From Methylobacterium sp. AMS5 (GTDB lineage: Bacteria; Pseudomonadota; Alphaproteobacteria; Rhizobiales; Beijerinckiaceae): a DNA stretch of 64,000 bases. Of the stretch, positions 1 to 9,830 are shown piece by piece (position 1 is the stretch's first letter; every line of letters starts with the position of its first letter). The translations under genes and the position numbers were made by a program. The stretch is from contig NZ_CP006992.1 in NCBI RefSeq assembly GCF_001542815.1, forward strand, positions 5,151,501 to 5,215,500, given 5' to 3'. The notes under the pieces were generated by a model that worked only from the letters and a program-made list of their open reading frames with translations, ran no database searches and was not told where the DNA came from.

Positions 1-56
1 GCGGCGTAACGAGCCGGGATCGCCTGGAAAACAGCCTCGCCGTCGATGCAGGACAT
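1..56 (-). CDS. possible 5' end of a gene leaving the window
   Basis: On the minus strand an ATG at 56 is preceded by a GAGGAT ribosome-binding-like sequence at good spacing, and the frame stays open to the window edge (begins MSCIDGEAVFQAIPARYA). Only about 18 codons are visible, so no family can be recognised. It could equally be chance open frame in high-GC DNA. Confidence 0.3.
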   Translation of the reverse strand, partial: MSCIDGEAVFQAIPARYA

Positions 57-384
57 CCCGATCCTCGTCTGGCCGTGCGGCTCATCGGCGAAGGCCGGGT
101 ATCCCGCACCGGACGCCAGCCGCGCCGCCGGGTTGGAACCGGGCGCTCTCGGCGATCGGGCGTCCGATGAGGCACACTTGCCTTGGCGTGACGAGCAGGA
201 GGGTCATCGCGTCGCCGGGAGTGTGGAGACCGGTGTCTCGACCGATTTCCGCAAGCCCCCGAGAGACGTTTTCACGACCATACCAGCGGGCCGGCGACGA
301 TCATCTGCCTCCTTGGGAGTAGTGCTTCTCCACTCTGCGCGGTTCATCGCGCGGGGGAAGGTCGGTGCTCTTCGAGTCGTAGTC
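57..384. other. intergenic stretch, no supported gene
   Basis: I see no convincing gene here. A plus-strand open frame of 114 codons from 46 has no ribosome-binding site and no recognisable protein features, and it runs over the 3' end of the next gene. On the minus strand a short frame begins with ATG near 216 (MTLLLVTPRQV) but stops after about 40 codons. The stretch probably holds the upstream region of the partial gene at the left edge. Confidence 0.4.
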
Positions 385-1596
385 CTATAGTGCTGAGTTC
401 GGCCGTGCCTCCGACGAAGCGGTTTTGGAGAGACGCGCCTCCAGCCGCTCGATCGCCGCGCTCACCAGCGCCTTCGAGGCGTGCAGCGTGCCGAGTTCGA
501 CCGAGGACATCGCCAGCAGCACCGGCAGGAGGTTGTCGCTCGGGCGGCCGTCGTCGCGGAACAGGCGAAGATCGTCGTCGGGCTTGAGGCCGACGCTGCC
601 AGCGATCCGTGCGGCGTAGTTGCGGATGCGCGTCTCGTCATTGGCGCAGACAGGGGCCGGGAGGCTGAGATCGAGCAGGCTGCCCTTCGGCAGCGAGGCG
701 GCGATCGAGGGCAGTGCGGCCGCCTCCGCCGCGAGCCGGTCGGGCGCCAGCAGGGCCGCGGGATTGGCCGCGCCGGAGGCGACGAGCGCGCGGGCCGGGG
801 TGACAGCCGCGGGAGGCTTGGCCGCGATTTGCGGTGCCTCGGTCAGGCCCGTCGCGATGTCGGCAGCGGTCTTCGGCACGGAGACGGCCGATCTTGCCAC
901 GGCGCGGGGTACCCGGCCGGGATGCCCGGCGAGCCGTGCGCGGGCCGACCAGGGTTGCACCCGCAGCCCCGCGGCGGCGCTCGGAGCTGCCCGCGCGACG
1001 CCGCCCCGCCCATGCCGCGCGAGGAAGCGGGCACGCAAGGTTCCGCCGATGCCCCGCGGTGCCGTCGTCGTCGACACGGCGGCCTGTCGCGCCGGCGGCC
1101 TCGGCTTTCCACCGACAGGCGCCGCCGCCACGGGGCGGGCCGTGCCGCACTCGGCGGGCGCCCAGCGGCGGACGATGGCGAGCGCCGAGCGGCGTCCGTA
1201 ATCACGCTGGTAGCGGCGCAGGAGCTGCACAGCCGCATCCGCCCCATCGGCGGCGGTGGCGAAGCCGGTATGGCCCTCGGCGTCGCCGCCGAGCTCGCCG
1301 CTCCAGCGCGCCTGTTTGATGCACCAGTAATTGTTGAGCCGCACACAGCGGGCAACGAAGCCCGGCTCGGTCGCCGCGTGCCGGACGACGAAAGCGAGCG
1401 AGCCCGGCGCGAGGTTCTCGCCCGCCTGTTCCCGCCAGTTCGAGACGGCACGCGCCACGAGGCTGAAGCTCGGCGCGGGCGCCGGGGGCGCCTCGGCCGC
1501 GCGGGGGAGAGGCGGCAGGCGCGCCCGCGCCGCGTCGAGTGCGGGCTCGATCCGCGGCAGCAGCATCGTCAGGGCGAGGAGCGTTTCGAGGAGCAC
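385..1596 (-). CDS. hypothetical protein with N-terminal hydrophobic segment and muramidase-like motif region
   Basis: 403 residues from a GTG start, chosen because GAGGGAAG lies about 6 bases upstream; an in-frame ATG lies ten codons in, at 1566. A short hydrophobic N-terminus (about residues 1-14) may be a signal or anchor. Residues about 50-150 contain N-N-Y-W-C, W-S-G-E-L-G-G, an aromatic/Gly segment (GHTGFATAADG) and an LLRRYQRDYG...IVRRWAP stretch. That order resembles the small 'N-N-P-G-N-I...RWAP' domain of phage and bacterial wall-lytic proteins, but I base this on the pattern only. The rest is Ala/Pro/Arg-rich and probably disordered, with a further conserved-looking helical C-terminus (residues about 310-395). 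Function unknown. Confidence 0.75.
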   Translation of the reverse strand: MLLETLLALTMLLPRIEPALDAARARLPPLPRAAEAPPAPAPSFSLVARAVSNWREQAGENLAPGSLAFVVRHAATEPGFVARCVRLNNYWCIKQARWSGELGGDAEGHTGFATAADGADAAVQLLRRYQRDYGRRSALAIVRRWAPAECGTARPVAAAPVGGKPRPPARQAAVSTTTAPRGIGGTLRARFLARHGRGGVARAAPSAAAGLRVQPWSARARLAGHPGRVPRAVARSAVSVPKTAADIATGLTEAPQIAAKPPAAVTPARALVASGAANPAALLAPDRLAAEAAALPSIAASLPKGSLLDLSLPAPVCANDETRIRNYAARIAGSVGLKPDDDLRLFRDDGRPSDNLLPVLLAMSSVELGTLHASKALVSAAIERLEARLSKTASSEARPNSAL

Positions 1597-1690
1597 GCCG
1601 GTCTTCCCTCACGCGGTATCAGCTCGGCTGTTCTCGTTGGGGAACGGCGCGAGGCGGCGAAGGGTTCGGTGCTCCCGCTTCTGAAACCCC

Positions 1691-2221
1691 TCAATCGTCG
1701 TCCATGTCCGCCGCGAGCTGGCGCGGGCGCACGAACCGGAGGAGGCGCCCGGCGCCCGCGGTGATGTCCTCCCAGCCTTCCGCGTCGAACGCGAACACGG
1801 CGAGCGCCGCGGTCGGAAACTTCTCGCGCAATGCCTTCTGCAAATCCTTCGGCCCCTCGCCGATGAGCCGCAGGGCGAGATCACCGAGGCCGGGATTGTG
1901 GCCGATGACGAGCAGGGTCGCCGCCTCCGCCGGGGCGGAGCGGATCGCGTCGAGAATGCGCGCCGCCGGCGCCTCGTAGATCGACGGCACCGTCTCCATC
2001 GGCGTCTCGGGAAGCTCGGCCCGCAAAGCCGCCCAGGTCTCCTGCGTGCGCCGGGCCGGCGAGACCATGACATGGTCGGGCACCAACGACTCGCGGGCGA
2101 TGTAGGCGCCCATCAGCGGTGCGGCCTCCCGGCCGCGGCCATTGAGCGGGCGGTCGATGTCGGCCACGCCCTGCGGGTAGGCGGATTTGGCGTGGCGCAG
2201 AAGGAGCAGGCGGCGCATCAT
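1691..2221 (-). CDS. SixA-type histidine phosphatase
   Basis: 176 residues, start MMRRLLLLRHAKS. The LRHAKS motif at residues 7-12 carries the phospho-accepting histidine of the histidine phosphatase (phosphoglycerate mutase-like) superfamily. The second catalytic histidine is in VIGHNPGLGDLA (about residue 107). The short length and RHAKS signature match SixA-like enzymes, which remove phosphate from phosphohistidine or small substrates; the real substrate here is not evident. The ATG overlaps the stop of the upstream aldo/keto reductase (ATGA), so the two are translationally coupled, though a functional link is not obvious. Confidence 0.88.
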   Translation of the reverse strand: MMRRLLLLRHAKSAYPQGVADIDRPLNGRGREAAPLMGAYIARESLVPDHVMVSPARRTQETWAALRAELPETPMETVPSIYEAPAARILDAIRSAPAEAATLLVIGHNPGLGDLALRLIGEGPKDLQKALREKFPTAALAVFAFDAEGWEDITAGAGRLLRFVRPRQLAADMDDD

Positions 2222-3198
2222 TGGAACCCGACCACGGCGTGCGGAACGTAAGGGGCTTCGAGCCGCGCGATCTCGTCCTGTGTCAGCGTCAGGTCGAGGG
2301 CGGCGGCGGCATCGTCGAGATGCTGCGGCTTCGAGGCGCCGATGATCGGGGCGGCGACGCCCGGCTTCTGGATCACCCAGGCGAGCGCCACCTGCGCCCG
2401 CGGCACGCCGCGGTTCTTCGCCACCTCGGCCACCGCCTCGACCACCTGCCGGTCGGCATCGACCGAGGCGTCGTAGAGGTTCTTGCCGACGAGATCGCTC
2501 TCCTGCCGGGCACTGCCGGCATCGAAGTCGCGGGTCAGCCGGCCGCGGGCGAGCGGACTCCAGGGCAGCAGCGGGATGTTCCGGTCGGCGCAGAGCGGGA
2601 TCATCTCGCGCTCCTCCTCGCGGTGGAGCAGGTTGAGGTGATTCTGCATGGTCGCGAACCGCGTCCAGCCGTTCACGTCGGCGGTGTAGAGCGCTTTGGC
2701 GAACTGCCACGCGAACATCGAGGAGGCGCCGATATACCGGGCCTTGCCGGCCTTCACGACATCGTGGAGCGCTTCCAGCGTCACCTCGATCGGCGTGGCG
2801 TAGTCCCAGCGGTGGATCTGGTAGAGATCGACGTAGTCGGTGCCGAGGCGCTTCAACGAGGCGTCGATCGCCGAGAAGATCGCCTTGCGCGAGAGGCCGC
2901 CGGCATTGGGCTGGCTCTTGAGCGGGTAGTAGACCTTGGTGGCCAGCACGATGCTGTCGCGGTCGGCGTAATCCTTGAGTGCGCGGCCGACGATCTCCTC
3001 CGAGGTGCCGTCGGAATAGTAGTTCGCCGTGTCGAAGAAGTTGATCCCGAGATCGAGCGCCCGCTTGATCAGCGGGCGGCTCTCCTCCTCCCGCAGGGTC
3101 CACGGATGCGGTCCCCGCTCCGGCACGCCGTAGGTCATGCAGCCGAGGCAGAGGGGCGAGATGTCGAGGCCGGTGCGGCCGAGTTTCTTTGTTTGCAT
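2218..3198 (-). CDS. aldo/keto reductase
   Basis: 326 residues starting MQTKKLGRTGLDISPLCLG; a GTG four codons upstream (3210) is an alternative start. Features of the NAD(P)H-dependent aldo/keto reductase TIM barrel are visible: GINFFDTANYYSDGTSEE (catalytic Asp and Tyr), LATKVYYPL (catalytic Lys), YVDLYQIHRWD (catalytic His), and a C-terminal cofactor-binding segment PIIGASKPQHLDD. The length is normal for the YajO/Tas-like branch that reduces aldehydes or ketones; substrate unknown. Its stop overlaps the start of the SixA-like gene. Confidence 0.92.
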   Translation of the reverse strand: MQTKKLGRTGLDISPLCLGCMTYGVPERGPHPWTLREEESRPLIKRALDLGINFFDTANYYSDGTSEEIVGRALKDYADRDSIVLATKVYYPLKSQPNAGGLSRKAIFSAIDASLKRLGTDYVDLYQIHRWDYATPIEVTLEALHDVVKAGKARYIGASSMFAWQFAKALYTADVNGWTRFATMQNHLNLLHREEEREMIPLCADRNIPLLPWSPLARGRLTRDFDAGSARQESDLVGKNLYDASVDADRQVVEAVAEVAKNRGVPRAQVALAWVIQKPGVAAPIIGASKPQHLDDAAAALDLTLTQDEIARLEAPYVPHAVVGFQ

Positions 3199-3256
3199 GG
3201 AAGCGGTCACGCGAAGGCGAGTCGGAGCCGCTTAATTGGGGCGCCGAGGCGGTCCG

Positions 3257-4108
<852 letters not shown>

Positions 4109-4203
4109 GGAGCCTCGCGTCGGGAGGGGGATCGGAGCGGACTAACCCGAGGCGAAGCGGGTCGGCAACCGTTCGCGCGGCGGTCGATGCCCGGGGCGTT
4201 TCC

Positions 4204-4857
4204 TCACAACGTCTTTCCGTCGTGCCACACGCAGTTCGAGGCCAGAATCCCCAGATTCACGTCCGACTTCTGCGGCTGGGGCAGTGTCTTGCCGTCCATG
4301 GCGAGGTCGATCTTGATCTCGACCTGCCCCTTGGTCTCGTTCGAGCGACGGGAGAAGTAGCAATATTGCTGGAACGGCCGCTCCTCGTTGGCCTTGAAGT
4401 TCCAACCCGTCACGATCTGCCCGTCGAGATAGGGCACCTGCTTGAACACCGTGAAGGTCGTGTTCACCGGCGCCTGCGAGGCCGGGGCGGCATCGGTGCC
4501 GAGCTGCGCCTTGGTCGGTGTCGGCACCGCGTTGGCCTTCTGCGCCGGCAGCCCTTCGAGCTTCAGGGTGTTGTCGGTGAGGGTGACCTCGCCCTTGGTC
4601 TTCAGCGTCACGTCGGAGAGCGCGGCCTGCATCGCGCTGGCGATCTTCTCGGCGGCCGAGTCGAACTGGTTCATGTAGGCGTAGCCGTAGCAGGCCGCGC
4701 CGATGCCGATCCCGGCGAGCGCCGAGAAGGCGCCGGCTCCGATCGCCCGCAGCAGGAAGGCGCGGGCGAAATGCATCCGCGCTTCCGCCCTGAGCCGGCC
4801 GTTGACGTGCTGCGCGAGCACGATGTTCTCGTGCGTACCCTCGGTGTGGATGCTCAT
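4204..4857 (-). CDS. uncharacterised single-pass membrane protein
   Basis: 217 residues. A hydrophilic N-terminus is followed by one hydrophobic segment (about residues 33-60, Gly/Ala-rich, ending CYGYAYMNQF). The rest is a probably periplasmic domain with two cysteines near the C-terminus (QQYCYFSRR and ILASNCVWHDG) that could form a disulfide. It lies 115 bases downstream of another unknown membrane protein (4973-6211) in the same direction. A hairpin terminator sits between them, so they may be separately transcribed. I do not recognise a family; the C-terminal part looks compact and conserved rather than low-complexity. Confidence 0.75.
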   Translation of the reverse strand: MSIHTEGTHENIVLAQHVNGRLRAEARMHFARAFLLRAIGAGAFSALAGIGIGAACYGYAYMNQFDSAAEKIASAMQAALSDVTLKTKGEVTLTDNTLKLEGLPAQKANAVPTPTKAQLGTDAAPASQAPVNTTFTVFKQVPYLDGQIVTGWNFKANEERPFQQYCYFSRRSNETKGQVEIKIDLAMDGKTLPQPQKSDVNLGILASNCVWHDGKTL

Positions 4858-4926
4858 GGCCGGGCGCTCGCCTCAGGATCGCTCTCCGCCGAAGGGGCCG
4901 CCGGTTCGGCGCGGGAGAGCGCGTTC

Positions 4927-4968
4927 AAAAAAGGAGTTCGAGCCGCTCCCGATCAGGGGCGGCTCGAA
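4927..4968 (-). terminator. Rho-independent terminator after the 4973-6211 gene
   Basis: A 10-bp perfect inverted repeat (TTCGAGCCGC ... GCGGCTCGAA, 4937-4968), with further CCC/GGG pairing inside, is followed on the minus strand by CTCCTTTTTTG. The element starts 5 bases after the stop codon of the upstream gene. Good stem and T-tract. Confidence 0.85.
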
Positions 4969-4972
4969 GGAG

Positions 4973-6211
4973 TTACGCGGTGGCGCCGGTGGCGGCGTTG
5001 CCGGAGGTGTTGGCGGGCGGCGGGGGCGGCGGCACCACGGGGGCCGTGCGCCGCTCCAGCGGGATCACCGAGGCGTCGCGCGTCATCGGTCTCGGCTGGG
5101 CCAGCGCCATCTCCTGGCGCACGCCCTCGGCGATCGAGGCGAGCAGGTAGGGCGTGGCCTCCGGATTCACGGCGGCGCCGAGGTCGTCCTCGTCCATGAA
5201 GGTCTTGCGCACCGAGACCGCCGAGAGCGCCAGAATCGTCGAGGCGAAGGCGGCGCAGAGCGCGGGCACGAACACGAAGATGCGCAGGAAGGCGTGGACC
5301 TGCGCATCGGTCACGTCGATCGGATCGACGCCGTAGACCATGGCGGTGAAGGAGTGGAGCTGCGAGCGGTTGACCGAGTTGCGGTAGGCCTGCTCGGCAT
5401 CGGCCACCTTGCGGTCGGCCGCGCCGCGGTCGAGGGCGGTGCGGGCCTTGCGGGCCTCTTCCAGCTCCTTGACGATGGCGCCCCGGTCGCTACCCGCCTT
5501 GGCCACCGCGGCGTTGAGCGTCGCGGTGCGCGGGTCGGTGACGCATTTCAGGTTTGAGTAGCGCATGCCGCGACTGTTGGTGCCGTAGACGCGCTCGCAG
5601 CGCTGGGCCGGAAGCCCGGCGAGTTGCGACGCGTTCTCGGCCGAGCGCCGCTCGATCTGCTCCAGCTCGTTCGTGTACTGCTCGACCCGGGCGTTGGCGG
5701 CGGCGATGCGCGTGTCGATGCTGTCGCGGTCGGCCTGGGCGTCCTTGAGGGCGGTCTTGGCCTTGGCCGCATCCATCAGGCGGGGATGGAACATCATCTC
5801 GCCGAGCTGCGACACCGATTTGGTGGTGACGCCCGCGGCGAAGATGATGCCGATGATGGCAAGCCCCTTCACGAACCACGAGCGCTGGGTCCGCGCCAGG
5901 ATGCCGAGCGGCACCCGGCACAGTTCCACCGCGGCGTAGACCAGCGGCGCCAGCAGCATGAAGTAGAACGCCCGGTCGTCGCCGTCGCTGTAGGTGCCCG
6001 CGAACAGCCACGCGCCCCAGAGCGAGGCGCCGATCACCATGAACTCGACGAGATAGGCGATGGCGACGTAGCCCCACTTGACGCGGTAGCCGCGCTCGAT
6101 GTCGCGCTGGTGCTTCCAGCGCTGCTGGTCGAGCATCCATTCGCGCCGCTCGCGCTGCACGTCGCGGCTCGGAGGCGTGTCGGACAAGATTTTCATGGGC
6201 CAGAACTTCAT
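4973..6211 (-). CDS. uncharacterised multi-pass membrane protein with central coiled coil
   Basis: 412 residues from the ATG at 6211 (MKFWPMKILSD), chosen for the CTGAGG just upstream; ATG 6196 is an alternative. Charged N-terminus (about 1-43), then three hydrophobic segments (about 29-52, 65-80 and 93-113 of the shorter form), a long Lys/Glu/Ala/Arg-rich region that looks like a coiled coil (about 130-270), another membrane segment (HAFLRIFVFVPALCAAFAS) and a proline-rich C-terminal tail. The architecture (membrane segments, coiled coil, membrane segment) recalls the DUF4407 family, but I cannot confirm this by eye. Possible partner of the neighbouring single-pass protein at 4204-4857. Function unknown. 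Confidence 0.78.
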   Translation of the reverse strand: MKFWPMKILSDTPPSRDVQRERREWMLDQQRWKHQRDIERGYRVKWGYVAIAYLVEFMVIGASLWGAWLFAGTYSDGDDRAFYFMLLAPLVYAAVELCRVPLGILARTQRSWFVKGLAIIGIIFAAGVTTKSVSQLGEMMFHPRLMDAAKAKTALKDAQADRDSIDTRIAAANARVEQYTNELEQIERRSAENASQLAGLPAQRCERVYGTNSRGMRYSNLKCVTDPRTATLNAAVAKAGSDRGAIVKELEEARKARTALDRGAADRKVADAEQAYRNSVNRSQLHSFTAMVYGVDPIDVTDAQVHAFLRIFVFVPALCAAFASTILALSAVSVRKTFMDEDDLGAAVNPEATPYLLASIAEGVRQEMALAQPRPMTRDASVIPLERRTAPVVPPPPPPANTSGNAATGATA

Positions 6212-6512
6212 GGGCCTCAGATCGCTGCGGGCCTCCGGCTGAGCGGCGGACCTGCCATCCCCTAACATCGCGTTACCCGAGCGTAAGAGCGTATTGTGCC
6301 GAAGTTGTGCCGGCCCGATCGATGAGCGGTGGATGGCGGCCTGCCGCGGCCGCCGCGGGTGAAGCGGGCGCGAAAACGGCCGGTCGTCACGGAAAACGGT
6401 TGCTCCGCCACCGGCTCGCCGCCCATGATGCCGCCGGTCCCTCCCGCGGCATCGAAGATGCAGGGAGCCGGGCCGCCCCTCTCTCCCCTCAAGGCGGCAG
6501 CGTATCAGCCCG

Positions 6513-8405
6513 ATGACCGACCCCGTGCAGGCCGGAACCCAGATCGCCGCGGAAGCCGGCGCGCATGCGGGCGGCTACCGGGAGGCGATCCTCTTTCTTG
6601 TCACCGCCGGCATCGTCGTGCCGCTGTTCCACCGCCTGCGGGTCAGTCCCGTGCTCGGCTTCATCGGCGCGGGCGCGCTGCTCGGGCCGTTCGGCCTCGG
6701 GCGCTTCGCCGACGCGCATCCCTGGCTCGCGCCCTTCACCATCGGCAACCGCGCGGAGATCGCGCATCTGGCCGAGTTCGGCGTCATCTTCCTGATGTTC
6801 ATGATCGGAATCGAGCTGTCCTGGGAGCGCCTGCGGGTGCTGCGCCGGCTCGTCTTCGGCCTCGGCGCGATCCAGGTGATCGCCTCCGCCGCGGTGATCG
6901 CTGGCATCCTCGTCGCCCTGGATCAGCCGGTGGCCGGGGCGGTGCTGGTGGGACTGGCGCTCGCCTTGTCCTCCACCGCCGTGGTGCTGCCGGTGCTCGC
7001 CGAGCAGAAGCGGCTCGGCACGCCGGCCGGACGCACCAGTTTCGCGATCCTGCTGTTTCAGGATCTGGCGGTCGCCCCGATCCTGTTCGCCATCGCCGTG
7101 CTCGGCCGCAAGGATGGCGGCGACCTCGGGGCCGCACTCGCCCTGGCGCTCGGACAGGCAGCGATCGCCCTCGCCGTGATCGTCGTGGCCGGCCGGGTCG
7201 CGCTGCGCCCGCTCTTCCATCTCGTCGCGCGCACGCGCTCGCCCGAATTGTTCATGGCGGCCTGCCTGCTCGTCATCGTGGCGACCGCCCTGGTCGCGGC
7301 GGGCAGCGGCCTGTCGATGACGCTCGGCGCTTTCGTCGCCGGCCTGCTGCTCGCCGAAACCGAGTATCGCCGCGCCATCGAGGCGACCATCGATCCGTTC
7401 AAGGGGCTCCTGCTCGGGGTGTTCTTCGTCTCGGTCGGCATGAATCTCGATCCGGCCCAGCTCATCTCGGCGCCGGGCGCGATCCTCGGCCTGTCGGTCG
7501 GGCTCCTCGTCATCAAGGGCGCCGTGGTGCTCGTCGGCGCTCGCATCATGAAGCTGTCCCGTTCGGTCGCCCTGGAGGCGGCCCTGCTGATCGGCCCCGG
7601 CGGCGAGTTCGCCTTCGTGCTGATCGGCGGCGCGATGGCGACGGGGCTCGTACCGGAGCCGGTGGGCGGCGCCGCCCTCATCGTCACCACCGTCACCATG
7701 ATCGCGATTCCCGGCCTCGCGGCGCTCGGCCGCCGCATCGGCGGCCGCGCTTCGAAGCAGCAGGTCGGTCCGGCGCAGGCCGAGCCGGTGCCGGAGCCGG
7801 AGCAGAATCGGGTGATCATCGCGGGCTATGGCCGGGTCGGGCGGCTCGTCGGCGAGATGCTCAAGCGCCACGCGATTTCCCACATCGCCGTCGATTCGGA
7901 CCCCGCCCGCGTCGCCGAACAGCGCCGGCTCGGCAGCCCGGTCTATTTCGGTGATTCGGCCAACACGGAGATGCTGCGCCGCTGCGACATCGCCACAGCC
8001 CGCGCGCTGGTGGTGACCCTCGACAATCCGCGTGCCGTGGAGGCCGTAGTGCAGGCCGCCCGCGCCGAGCGGCCGGACCTTACCATCGTCGCCCGCGCCC
8101 GCGACGCGCGCCATGCCACGCAGCTCTACGAGATGGGCGTCGACGACGCGGTGCCCGAAACGATCGAGGCCTCGCTCCAGCTCTCGGAGGCCGTGCTGGT
8201 CGATGTCGGCGTGCCGATGGGCAACGTCATCGCCTCGATCCACGAGCGGCGCGACGAGTTCCGCACCATGCTCAAGCGCAGGGAAGCGGAAGCGCGGCCC
8301 GTCTTCCGTGCCCGCCGCACGGTCGGCAAGGGACGCGAAACGCCGTCCGAAACCAAGGCTGCCGAACCGGCCCCGAGCCCGCGGCCGGTCGGCAAGAGCG
8401 CCTGA
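6513..8405 (+). CDS. CPA2-family monovalent cation:proton antiporter (Kef-type) with RCK domain
   Basis: 630 residues. About 12 hydrophobic segments (residues about 20-410) form a Na+/H+ exchanger domain of the CPA2 type, including FGVIFLMFMIGIELS, ALSSTAVVLPVLAEQK and GGEFAFVLIGGAM. A cytoplasmic TrkA-N/RCK domain follows from about residue 432 (VIIAGYGRVGRLVGEML, a nucleotide-binding GxGxxG loop). The C-terminal tail is charged and Pro-rich. It should exchange K+ or Na+ for H+ across the inner membrane under nucleotide control. Divergent from the 4973-6211 gene and convergent with murD. Whether it is KefB- or KefC-like cannot be settled by eye. Confidence 0.93.
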   Translation: MTDPVQAGTQIAAEAGAHAGGYREAILFLVTAGIVVPLFHRLRVSPVLGFIGAGALLGPFGLGRFADAHPWLAPFTIGNRAEIAHLAEFGVIFLMFMIGIELSWERLRVLRRLVFGLGAIQVIASAAVIAGILVALDQPVAGAVLVGLALALSSTAVVLPVLAEQKRLGTPAGRTSFAILLFQDLAVAPILFAIAVLGRKDGGDLGAALALALGQAAIALAVIVVAGRVALRPLFHLVARTRSPELFMAACLLVIVATALVAAGSGLSMTLGAFVAGLLLAETEYRRAIEATIDPFKGLLLGVFFVSVGMNLDPAQLISAPGAILGLSVGLLVIKGAVVLVGARIMKLSRSVALEAALLIGPGGEFAFVLIGGAMATGLVPEPVGGAALIVTTVTMIAIPGLAALGRRIGGRASKQQVGPAQAEPVPEPEQNRVIIAGYGRVGRLVGEMLKRHAISHIAVDSDPARVAEQRRLGSPVYFGDSANTEMLRRCDIATARALVVTLDNPRAVEAVVQAARAERPDLTIVARARDARHATQLYEMGVDDAVPETIEASLQLSEAVLVDVGVPMGNVIASIHERRDEFRTMLKRREAEARPVFRARRTVGKGRETPSETKAAEPAPSPRPVGKSA

Positions 8406-8414
8406 GTGGAAGAG

Positions 8415-8446
8415 CGCCTGAGCGGGCTCGGGCCCGCCCTCAGGCG
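8415..8446. terminator. hairpin between convergent antiporter and murD genes
   Basis: The arms CGCCTGAGCGGGC and GCCCGCCCTCAGGCG pair around a 3-4 base loop with one small bulge. They span the 34-base gap and the last bases of murD. There is no T-tract, but the position between two convergent genes suggests a bidirectional terminator. Confidence 0.6.
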
Positions 8447-9807
8447 TCCGGCAGCGCGGCGACCAGGGTCCGAAAACGGTCGCCGCGGACCTCGAAATTC
8501 GGGAACTGGTCGTAGGAGGCGCAGGCCGGCGACAGCAGCACGACGGGCGCCTCGGTGCCGGATGCGCGGGCGGCCCGCGCCGCCGCCTCGGTCGCGGCCT
8601 CCAGCGTGCCGCAGCGGGTGACGGCGACGCGTCCCTCCAGCGTCGCGGCGAAGGCCTCGCTCGATGCGCCGATCAGGTAGGCATGGGCCACGCGGTCGAA
8701 CAGCGGCGCGAGCGGCTCGATGCCGCCCTCCTTCGCCTTGCCGCCGACGATCCAGTGGATGTCGCGGAAGGCCAGCAGCGCCTTCTCGGTCGAATCGGCG
8801 TTGGTCGCCTTGGAATCGTTGACGAACAGCGTCCGGCCGATGCGGCGCAGCGGCTCCATCCGGTGAGCGAGGCCGGGAAAGCTCTTGAGCCCCGCCGCGA
8901 TCTCCGTGCTGCTGAGGCCGAGCCGGATCGCGGCGGCGACCGCCGCGGCGGCGTTCTGGAGGTTGTGGTCGCCGAGCAGGGCCTGGATGCCGGAGACCTC
9001 CGCGATCACGGCGCCGTCAGGCCCGCGCACCGTACTTTTGGCGCCGACATAGTCGCCCGCCGCGTCGCCGTGCCCCTCGACATGGAGGCGAATGCGCTCG
9101 CCCGTGCGACGCTCGGCGATCGCTGCGCAGTAGGGGTCATCGACGCCGATCACCGCGAGGTCCGCGCCCGCCACCAGCCGCTCCTTGATCGCGGCGTAGT
9201 TCTCCATGGTGCCGTGACGGTCGAGATGGTCCGGCGTCAGGTTGAGCAGGATGCCGACGCCGGGCTTGAGCGAGGGCGTCAGGTCGATCTGGAACGAGGA
9301 CAGTTCGACCACGTGAACGCGGTTTGCTGCGGGCGGCTCCAGCGACAGGATCGCGGTGCCGATGTTGCCGCCCATCTGCACGTCGCGCCCGGCATGGCGC
9401 AGCAGGTGGGCGGTGAGCGCCGTGGTGGTGGATTTGCCGTTGGTGCCGGTGATGGCCACGAAGGCTGCGTCGGGCGCCAGGGCCGCACGCTCGCGGCAGA
9501 AAATCTCGATGTCGCCGATGATCGGGATGCCGGCCTGCCGCGCGAGCCCCACCGTCCAGTGCGGCTCGGGATGCGTCAGCGGCACGCCGGGCGCCAGCAC
9601 CAGGGCTTCGAAGCCCGACCAATCGGCTTCGTTGAGATCGGTGACGGTGATGCCCTGCTCGCGGGCGCGGTCGCGGCTGCCCGCGTTGTCGTCCCAGGCC
9701 AGCACGTCGGCGCCGCCGGCCAGCAGCGAACGGACGGTGACGAGCCCGGACCCGCCGAGGCCGAACAGGGCGAGCTTCCGGCCGGCGAAGGTGGTGGCTG
9801 GCGTCAT
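8440..9807 (-). CDS. murD: UDP-N-acetylmuramoyl-L-alanine--D-glutamate ligase
   Basis: 455 residues. Adds D-glutamate to UDP-MurNAc-L-Ala in cytoplasmic peptidoglycan precursor synthesis. Mur-ligase features: N-terminal UDP-binding FGLGGSG (15-21), ATP loop [12 protein letters not shown] (119-130), [15 protein letters not shown] in the central domain, and [11 protein letters not shown] typical of MurD. Last gene of the rsmH-ftsL-ftsI-murE-murF-mraY-murD run, 23 bases after mraY. In many alphaproteobacteria ftsW and murG follow; here a convergent antiporter gene follows instead. Confidence 0.97.
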   Translation of the reverse strand: MTPATTFAGRKLALFGLGGSGLVTVRSLLAGGADVLAWDDNAGSRDRAREQGITVTDLNEADWSGFEALVLAPGVPLTHPEPHWTVGLARQAGIPIIGDIEIFCRERAALAPDAAFVAITGTNGKSTTTALTAHLLRHAGRDVQMGGNIGTAILSLEPPAANRVHVVELSSFQIDLTPSLKPGVGILLNLTPDHLDRHGTMENYAAIKERLVAGADLAVIGVDDPYCAAIAERRTGERIRLHVEGHGDAAGDYVGAKSTVRGPDGAVIAEVSGIQALLGDHNLQNAAAAVAAAIRLGLSSTEIAAGLKSFPGLAHRMEPLRRIGRTLFVNDSKATNADSTEKALLAFRDIHWIVGGKAKEGGIEPLAPLFDRVAHAYLIGASSEAFAATLEGRVAVTRCGTLEAATEAAARAARASGTEAPVVLLSPACASYDQFPNFEVRGDRFRTLVAALPDA

Positions 9808-9830
9808 GGTTTGTTGTCTCTCGTCCCGGC

